Shown one piece after another: positions 44,126-64,000 of a stretch of DNA of 64,000 nucleotides (within the stretch, counting starts at the first letter, position 1; every line of letters begins with the position of its first letter). The DNA comes from Geodermatophilus sabuli. GTDB taxonomy: Bacteria > Actinomycetota > Actinomycetes > Mycobacteriales > Geodermatophilaceae. The notes beneath the pieces were generated by a model that worked only from the letters and a program-made list of their open reading frames with translations, was not told the origin of the DNA and ran no database searches. The position numbers and the translations under genes were made by a program. The stretch is taken from contig NZ_OBDO01000001.1 of assembly GCF_900215145.1 (NCBI RefSeq), forward strand, positions 1,105,080 through 1,169,079. Reading direction: 5' to 3'.

Positions 44126-44710
44126 ATCACCGAGCCCCGCATCAACGACCGTATCCGCGTCCCCGAGGTCCGCCTCGTCGGTCCGGAGGGCGAGCAGGTC
44201 GGCATCGTGTCGATCGGCGAGGCGCTGCGCCTGGCCCAGGACTCCGAGCTCGATCTCGTCGAGGTCGCGCCCATGGCCCGGCCGCCCGTCGCCAAGCTCA
44301 TGGACTACGGGAAGTTCAAGTACGAGTCCGCCCAGAAGGCCCGCGAGGCCCGGCGGAACCAGGCGCTCACCGTCATCAAGGAGATGCGGCTGCGCCTCAA
44401 GATCGACCCGCACGACTACGAGACCAAGAAGGGCCACGTCGAGCGCTTCCTCAAGGGCGGCGACAAGGTCAAGATCACCGTCATGTTCCGCGGCCGCGAG
44501 CAGTCCCGGCCCGAGATGGGCTACCGGCTGCTGCAGCGGCTGGCCGCCGACGTCGCCGAGCTGGGCGTCGTCGAGTCCAACCCGAAGCAGGACGGCCGGA
44601 ACATGGTCATGGTGATCGCCCCGCACCGGAACCAGGCGGCCACCGACGCCTCGCGACGCCACGCGAAGGCGGAGAAGCACGCCGCCGAGGAGCAGGCCCC
44701 TCCGGCCTGA
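44126..44710 (+). CDS. infC: Translation initiation factor IF-3
   Basis: 194 aa, [33 protein letters not shown] ... [18 protein letters not shown] ... [20 protein letters not shown]. The best start is AUC at 44126: AGAGGAGAG lies directly upstream and the protein then begins at the conserved position. Rare AUU/AUC starts allow IF3 to limit its own synthesis. An in-frame GTG at 44090 is the only standard alternative and has no ribosome site. Confidence 0.93.
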   Translation: MTEPRINDRIRVPEVRLVGPEGEQVGIVSIGEALRLAQDSELDLVEVAPMARPPVAKLMDYGKFKYESAQKAREARRNQALTVIKEMRLRLKIDPHDYETKKGHVERFLKGGDKVKITVMFRGREQSRPEMGYRLLQRLAADVAELGVVESNPKQDGRNMVMVIAPHRNQAATDASRRHAKAEKHAAEEQAPPA

Positions 44711-44809
44711 GCGGCGCACCGCAGGACCGCACCACCGAGACGGCCGGCGCCGTCGCGGCAGCTCCGTGCTGCCGCGCGGCGCCGACAACCACGAACGAGG
44801 ACCGAGGAC

Positions 44810-45004
44810 ATGCCGAAGCAGAAGACCCACAAGGGCACGGCGAAGCGCGTGCGCGTGACGGGCTCCGGGAAGCTCGTGCGCGAGCACACGAACAACCAGC
44901 ACAAGTTCGAGGTGAAGTCGTCCGGGCGCAAGCGGCGGGTGAGCGGCATCGGTGTCCTCTCCCCGGCCGACTCGCCCCGGATGAAGAAGCTGCTGGGCCG
45001 CTGA
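44810..45004 (+). CDS. rpmI: 50S ribosomal protein L35
   Basis: 64 aa, MPKQKTHKGTAKRVRVTGSGKL...SPADSPRMKKLLGR; full length. Downstream of infC, upstream of rplT. Confidence 0.98.
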   Translation: MPKQKTHKGTAKRVRVTGSGKLVREHTNNQHKFEVKSSGRKRRVSGIGVLSPADSPRMKKLLGR

Positions 45005-45038
45005 GCGCCCTCCGTAACGAGAAGACAGGAGCACTCAC

Positions 45039-45434
45039 GTGGCACGCGTGAAGCGGGCGGTCAACGCCCAGAAGAAGCGCCGGACGACCCTCGAGGCCGC
45101 CAGCGGCTACCGGGGCCAGCGGTCCCGGCTCTACCGCAAGGCCAAGGAGCAGATCCTCCACTCGGCCACCTACAACTACCGCGACCGCAAGGTGCGCAAG
45201 GGTGACTTCCGCAAGCTGTGGATCACCCGCATCAACGCCGCGGCCCGCCAGAACGACATGACCTACAACCGGTTCATGCAGGGCCTGAAGCTGGCCGGCA
45301 TCGAGCTGGACCGTCGTGTCCTGGCCGAGCTGGCCGTCAACGAGCCGGCCGCCTTCGCCGCCCTGGTGGAGACCGCGCGCGCCGCGGTCGCCGCCGCCCC
45401 GGCGGGCGACGCGACCGGCACCGCCGCCGCCTGA
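45039..45434 (+). CDS. rplT: 50S ribosomal protein L20
   Basis: 131 aa, starts GTG with AGGAG upstream: [37 protein letters not shown]. The usual end ([25 protein letters not shown]) is followed by an Ala-rich tail. L20 may repress its own operon by binding the leader. Confidence 0.98.
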   Translation: MARVKRAVNAQKKRRTTLEAASGYRGQRSRLYRKAKEQILHSATYNYRDRKVRKGDFRKLWITRINAAARQNDMTYNRFMQGLKLAGIELDRRVLAELAVNEPAAFAALVETARAAVAAAPAGDATGTAAA

Positions 45435-45466
45435 GCCAGGCGCAGCACGTCCGACGCCGTCGGTGA

Positions 45467-45484
45467 CCGGCCCTCGCGGGCCGG
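45467..45484 (+). terminator. Hairpin after rplT
   Basis: CCGGCCC-tcgc-GGGCCGG perfect stem, no T-tract; likely end of the infC operon. Confidence 0.55.
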
Positions 45485-45560
45485 CGCCGGCGGCGTCGCC
45501 GTGTCGGTGGCCGGTACCGGACGACGAGATCGGTGATCTGGACGCGGTCAGGCGCTGATG

Positions 45561-45584
45561 CCGCCGAGATCGCCGATCTCGGCG
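45561..45584. repeat. Dispersed palindrome (CGAGATCGCCGATCTCG core), copy 1
   Basis: Perfect 11-1-11 palindrome at 45562-45584, preceded by GATGC. A degenerate copy (GAGATCGGTGATCT) lies at 45526-45539. The same element recurs twice near 49.75 kb. Confidence 0.85.
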
Positions 45585-45605
45585 AGAGGAGAGGACGACG
45601 CAACG

Positions 45606-46391
45606 GTGACCGAACCGCTGACCGAGCGCTCGGCGCGGATCGTGGCCGCGCGCAAGCTCACCCGGCGGGCCGGCCGCGACGCCGCCGGCCTGTTCCTCGC
45701 CGAGGGGCGCCAGGCGGTCGCGGAGGCGCTGGCCGACCCGGCCGGGGTGCGCGAGGTGTTCGTCACGGCGGCCGCGGCCGCGGCGTCGGCGGACCTGCTC
45801 GCCGCGACGACGGTGCCGGTGCGGCCGGTGACGGAGAAGGCCGCCGCCTCGCTGTCGGAGACGGTGACCCCCCAGGGGCTGGTCGCCGTCTGCGCGCTGC
45901 GGGACGTGCCGGCCGACGCCCTCGTCGCCGCGCCGCCGCGGCTGACCGTCGTCCTGGCCGAGCTCGCCGACCCAGGCAACGCCGGCACGGTGCTGCGCAC
46001 CGCGGACGCCTGCGGCGCCGGCGCGGTGGTCTTCGGCGCGGGCTCGGCCGACCCGTACGGCGGCAAGGCGGTGCGGTCCAGCGCGGGGAGCGTCTTCCAC
46101 GTCGACGTCGTCCGCGGGGCCCCGCTGCCGGAGCTGCTGCCCCGGCTGCAGGCCGTCGGCGCCACCGTCCTCGCTGCCGACGGCGGAGGGGAGGCGGCCC
46201 TGCCCGAGCTCGCCGACCGCCTCGCCGGGCCGGTGGTGTGGCTGTTCGGCAACGAGGCGCGCGGTGTGCCCGCGGAGCTGGCCGCCCTGGCCGACGCCCG
46301 GGTGCGCATCCCGATGCGTGGGCGGGCCGAGAGCCTGAACCTGGCCGCCGCCGCGGCGATCTGCCTCTACACCACCCAGCTCGCCCAGTAG
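45606..46391 (+). CDS. TrmH-family (SpoU) 2'-O-ribose RNA methyltransferase
   Basis: 261 aa, GTG start. N-terminal substrate-binding domain (ERSARIVAARKLTRRAGRDAAGLFLAEGRQAVAEAL), then the knotted SPOUT domain: ELADPGNAGTVLRTADACGA, LFGNEARGVP and IPMRGRAESLNLAAAAAICLY, the three family motifs. Methylates rRNA or tRNA. Its place between rplT and pheS is conserved in actinobacteria. Confidence 0.93.
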   Translation: MTEPLTERSARIVAARKLTRRAGRDAAGLFLAEGRQAVAEALADPAGVREVFVTAAAAAASADLLAATTVPVRPVTEKAAASLSETVTPQGLVAVCALRDVPADALVAAPPRLTVVLAELADPGNAGTVLRTADACGAGAVVFGAGSADPYGGKAVRSSAGSVFHVDVVRGAPLPELLPRLQAVGATVLAADGGGEAALPELADRLAGPVVWLFGNEARGVPAELAALADARVRIPMRGRAESLNLAAAAAICLYTTQLAQ

Positions 46392-46397
46392 GAGGAA

Positions 46398-46433
46398 CCC
46401 GTCCTCCGCGTCCTTTCACACGGGAAGGACGGG
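46398..46433. terminator. Convergent hairpin between trmH-like gene and LOV gene
   Basis: CCCGTCCT pairs with AGGACGGG across a 20-base loop; probably bidirectional. Confidence 0.45.
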
Positions 46434-46440
46434 GCCGCAC

Positions 46441-53373
<6,933 letters not shown>

Positions 53374-53381
<8 letters not shown>

Positions 53382-54243
53382 AGAAGGACCCCGTCCTCCC
53401 CGCCCTTCGCAAGCTCGGGGCGGGGCCCGGGGCGGGGCCACGCCGCTGGCCGGCTCCGTCGCCCTGGTCACCGGCGCCTCGACCGGCATCGGCCGGCACC
53501 TGGTGCAGGGGCTGGCCGAGCGCGGTGCCGCGGTGGCCGGGCTGGCCCGCAACGGTGAGCGGCTGGCCGCCTCGATGGCCGAGGTGGCCGCCGCCACGGG
53601 GGCGCGCACGCTGGCCGTCGCCGCCGACGTCACCGACCGGGCGGCCGTGGACGACGCCGTCGCGCGGGTCCGGGAGGAGCTGGGCCCGGTCGACCTGCTG
53701 GTCAACAACGCCGGCCTGGTCGACGCCGCCGAGGAGCCGCTCTGGGAGGCCGACCCCGACCAGTGGTGGGACGTCGTGTCCAGCCACGTCCGCGGCGGGT
53801 TCCTGCTGTGCCGCACCGTCGTCCCGTGGATGGTGCTGCGCAACCGCGGCCGGGTGGTGAACCTGGCCAGCGGCATGAGCCTGCGGGCCCGCCCGGAGTA
53901 CTCCGCCTACTCGGTGGCCAAGACCGGGTTGATGCGCCTGACCGAGGCCCTGGCGGGCGCCCTGGAGGGCACCGACGTGCGGGCCTTCGACGTCGCTCCT
54001 GGCGTCGTGCGCACCGAGATGACCGCAGGCATGCCGATGCACCGCGGCCGTACCGACTGGACCGAACCCGCCGACGTCGTCGCGTTCATCGCGGCCATCG
54101 CCGCCGGGGAGCTGGACGCGTGGTCCGGCCGGTTCCTGCGGGTGGGCGGTGACGACCTGGACGCCGTCCGTGGGCTGCTGCCGGACGGCGACGCCCGGCA
54201 GCTGCGCCTGCACCCGTACGGCGAGACCGACCCGCTGGCCTGA
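53374..54243 (+). CDS. SDR-family oxidoreductase
   Basis: 289 aa. Cofactor motif VTGASTGIGRHL, NNAG, ASGMS and YSVAK catalytic set. The only standard start is the GTG at 53374, overlapping the pheT stop; the first 25 residues (Pro/Arg/Gly-rich) are coded by a GC hairpin-like stretch at about 53386-53430, so the true N-terminus is uncertain. Substrate unknown. Confidence 0.82.
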
Positions 54244-54314
54244 CCCCGACCGCCGGGGCACGGGCTGTCGGTTCCGGGGAAACCGACGGCAGCGGCGGCG
54301 GCCCTGATACTCGG

Positions 54315-62318
<8,004 letters not shown>

Positions 62319-62449
62319 GCCGGTCGGCACCCACGGGGACCGCGCCGGGGGAGGGCAGCGAGACCGGTGACGGGACCGAGCTCGCGAGGTCACGCGACGG
62401 CACCGCACCCCCGGGCACGGGATCGGCGAGCGCCAGCGAGGATGGGCCC

Positions 62450-63727
62450 GTGACCGACGTGATCTCCGAGCTGCACCGCCGCGGCCTCATCGCCCAGAGC
62501 ACCGACGAGGACGCCCTGCGGGCGCACCTCGCCTCCGGACCGGTCACCTACTACTGCGGCTTCGACCCCACCGCGCCGAGCCTGCACGTCGGCCACCTGC
62601 TGCAGTTCATGGTGCTGCGCGCCTTGCAGCGAGCCGGGCACCAGCCGATCGTCCTGGTCGGCGGGGCCACGGGGCTGATCGGCGACCCGCGGCCGACCGC
62701 CGAGCGCCAGCTCAACGACCGCGGGACCGTCGCCGGGTGGGTCGACAGCATCCGCACCCAGGTGGCGCCGTTCCTCGACGTCCCGGCCCAGCGCGACGGC
62801 CTCCGGGCGCCGGTCTACGTCGACAACCTCGACTGGACGGCCCCGCTGACCGCGATCGACTTCCTGCGCGAGATCGGCAAGCACTTCCGGGTCGGCCGGA
62901 TGCTGGCCAAGGAGGCGGTCTCCGCCCGGCTCAACTCCGAGGCCGGGATCAGCTACACCGAGTTCAGCTACCAGATCCTGCAGGCCAACGACTTCCGCGA
63001 GCTGTTCCTGCGGCACGGCTGCACCCTGCAGAGCGGTGGGTCCGACCAGTGGGGCAACCTGACCGCCGGCATCGACCTGGTCCGAAGGACGGAGGGCGCG
63101 ACGGTGCACGCCTTGTCCACCCCGCTGGTGACGAAGTCCGACGGCACCAAGTTCGGCAAGAGCGAGGGCGGCACCGTCTGGCTCGACCCGTCGCTCACCT
63201 CGCCCTACGCGTTCTTCCAGTTCTGGCTCAACGCCGACGACGCCGACGCACGGACCTGGCTGCCGCTGTTCTCCGAGCGCCCCGCCGAGGAGATCGAGGC
63301 GCTGGTCGCCGAGAGCCTCGAGCGGCCGGCGGCGCGGGCGGCGCAGCGCGCCCTCGCCGAGGAGCTGACCCGGCTCGTCCACGGTTCCGAGGAGCTCCGG
63401 CAGGCCGAGGCCGCCGGCCGGGCGCTGTTCGGCCGGGACGACCTCTCCGCCCTCGGCGCCGACACGCTCGGGGCGGCGTTGCGGGAGGCCGGCAGCGTCA
63501 CCGTGGACGGCGAGACGCCCAGCGTCGCCCAGCTGCTGCAGCTCACCGGCCTCGTCGGCAGCCTCTCGGAGGCGCGGCGGACGGTGAAGGAGGGCGGCGC
63601 GTACCTGAACAACGAGCGGGTGACCGACGCCGAGGCCGTCCCTGCCGACGACGCCTGGCTCCCTGGTGGCTGGCTGGTCCTGCGCCGGGGCAAGAGGGCG
63701 GTCGCCGGCGTGCGACGGGGCGCCTGA
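62450..63727 (+). CDS. tyrS: Tyrosyl-tRNA synthetase
   Basis: 425 aa. HIGH motif as LHVGH, KMSKS as KFGKS, tyrosine site CGFDPTAPS and QILQANDF, C-terminal S4 domain (LSEARRTVKEGGAYLNNERV). GTG 62450 with GAGGA upstream gives the normal length; the frame stays open to 62315 but that segment is Ser/Gly/Thr-rich and not family-like. tyrS directly before an rRNA operon is typical of actinobacteria. Confidence 0.96.
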   Translation: MTDVISELHRRGLIAQSTDEDALRAHLASGPVTYYCGFDPTAPSLHVGHLLQFMVLRALQRAGHQPIVLVGGATGLIGDPRPTAERQLNDRGTVAGWVDSIRTQVAPFLDVPAQRDGLRAPVYVDNLDWTAPLTAIDFLREIGKHFRVGRMLAKEAVSARLNSEAGISYTEFSYQILQANDFRELFLRHGCTLQSGGSDQWGNLTAGIDLVRRTEGATVHALSTPLVTKSDGTKFGKSEGGTVWLDPSLTSPYAFFQFWLNADDADARTWLPLFSERPAEEIEALVAESLERPAARAAQRALAEELTRLVHGSEELRQAEAAGRALFGRDDLSALGADTLGAALREAGSVTVDGETPSVAQLLQLTGLVGSLSEARRTVKEGGAYLNNERVTDAEAVPADDAWLPGGWLVLRRGKRAVAGVRRGA

Positions 63728-63738
63728 CCTGGTATGTG

Positions 63739-63760
63739 AACGGCGTGTGACGCCGCCGTT
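63739..63760 (+). terminator. Hairpin after tyrS
   Basis: AACGGCG pairs with CGCCGTT over an eight-base loop; no T-tract. Confidence 0.4.
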
Positions 63761-63793
63761 GCCGAGGGGTGTCCGGCGTCACCGCCCTCCGGT

Positions 63794-63822
63794 TTGACAC
63801 GGCCTCACGGCCCACGTAACTT
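63794..63822 (+). promoter_or_regulatory. rRNA operon promoter
   Basis: Consensus -35 TTGACA (63794-63799), exactly 17-bp spacer, -10 TAACTT (63817-63822). Transcription would begin near 63829. Confidence 0.85.
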
Positions 63823-63828
63823 TCTCTC

Positions 63829-64000
63829 TGCGCCGGGAACGACCGCGAGGCCGGGCCCGGGCGCCAGAGCGAGACAACAAGCCGAGGACGAAGCCCGCGA
63901 GGGACGAGTTCTTGTGCGTCCGTTCCTTGAGAACTCAACAGCGTGCCGAAAGTCAGTGCCAAGTTTTATACCCCCGGCGCTGCACACGGTTTGTGTGTGG
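63829..64000 (+). other. Leader of rRNA operon (16S gene beyond the right edge)
   Basis: The stretch CTTGAGAACTCAACAGCGTG (about 63926-63945) is the conserved antitermination/processing element found before 16S rRNA in actinobacteria. The mature 16S sequence has not begun by 64000. Confidence 0.85.

Noticed and set aside
53386..53430. Terminator for pheT
   Set aside because: Hairpin-forming but inside the only plausible SDR reading frame and without a T-tract; recorded as a finding instead.
62319..62449. T-box or other leader before tyrS
   Set aside because: Only 131 bp and no T-box signature sequence or T-rich terminator seen.

Overview
The window is very GC-rich, tightly packed chromosomal DNA of an actinobacterium. 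Gene order (infC-rpmI-rplT-trmH-pheS-pheT-arg cluster-tyrS-rrn), frequent GTG starts, NTGA start/stop overlaps, many probably leaderless genes (a -10 hexamer 6-8 nt before the start codon) and the protein sequences suggest Geodermatophilaceae (Blastococcus/Geodermatophilus/Modestobacter type). This placement is an inference from gene content, not from a search.

Region 1 (1-7940, minus strand) is a five-gene biosynthetic operon cut by the left edge: sbnA, a membrane synthase with two carrier domains and three left-handed beta-helix domains separated by three pairs of membrane segments, a partial-C/A/PCP NRPS, a SyrP/TauD-like Fe(II)/2-oxoglutarate dioxygenase, and sbnB. SbnA and SbnB are the known pathway to L-2,3-diaminopropionate (Dap). 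The membrane synthase looks like the back half of epsilon-poly-lysine synthetase (Pls), and the adenylation domain sits on a separate protein. The simplest reading is a split, Pls-like system that makes an oligo- or poly-Dap (possibly oxidised) product. This is the most interesting locus here. A 630-bp gene-free region with clustered GTCGAC palindromes lies upstream.

Region 2 (8.5-25.7 kb) is mixed chromosomal content: two TSUP permeases, a convergent histidine kinase/response regulator pair, a DUF3516-type helicase, a TetR/hydrolase unit with a clear operator, an SDR stress-type oxidoreductase, a DUF418-type membrane protein, CsbD, MmuM, a YidD with an unusual Gly/Tyr-rich front, ArfB, an ECF42-like sigma factor with its YCII/DGPF partner, a GNAT and an HSL-family esterase.

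Region 3 (25.8-40.4 kb) is nitrate assimilation (nasA-nirB-nirD, narK and the HemD-like regulator nnaR) interleaved with small units: DUF2000/AraC, a cupin regulator with a thioredoxin-reductase-like enzyme and methyltransferase, an O-methyltransferase and a cyclase-family protein. Region 4 (40.4-43.8 kb) holds a SpoIIE phosphatase coupled to a GAF-ANTAR protein, a P-loop kinase and a PH-domain protein.

Region 5 (43.8-64 kb) is translation and arginine synthesis: an infC leader with an attenuator-like hairpin, infC (probable AUC start)-rpmI-rplT, trmH, an inserted minus-strand pair (EamA transporter and an EAL-DICT-LOV-GGDEF protein), pheST, an SDR, argCJBDFR-argH (argG absent) behind an ARG-box-like operator, a 3-methyladenine glycosylase, tyrS, and the promoter and leader of an rRNA operon whose 16S gene starts beyond the right edge. 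I saw no CRISPR array, insertion sequence or tRNA gene.
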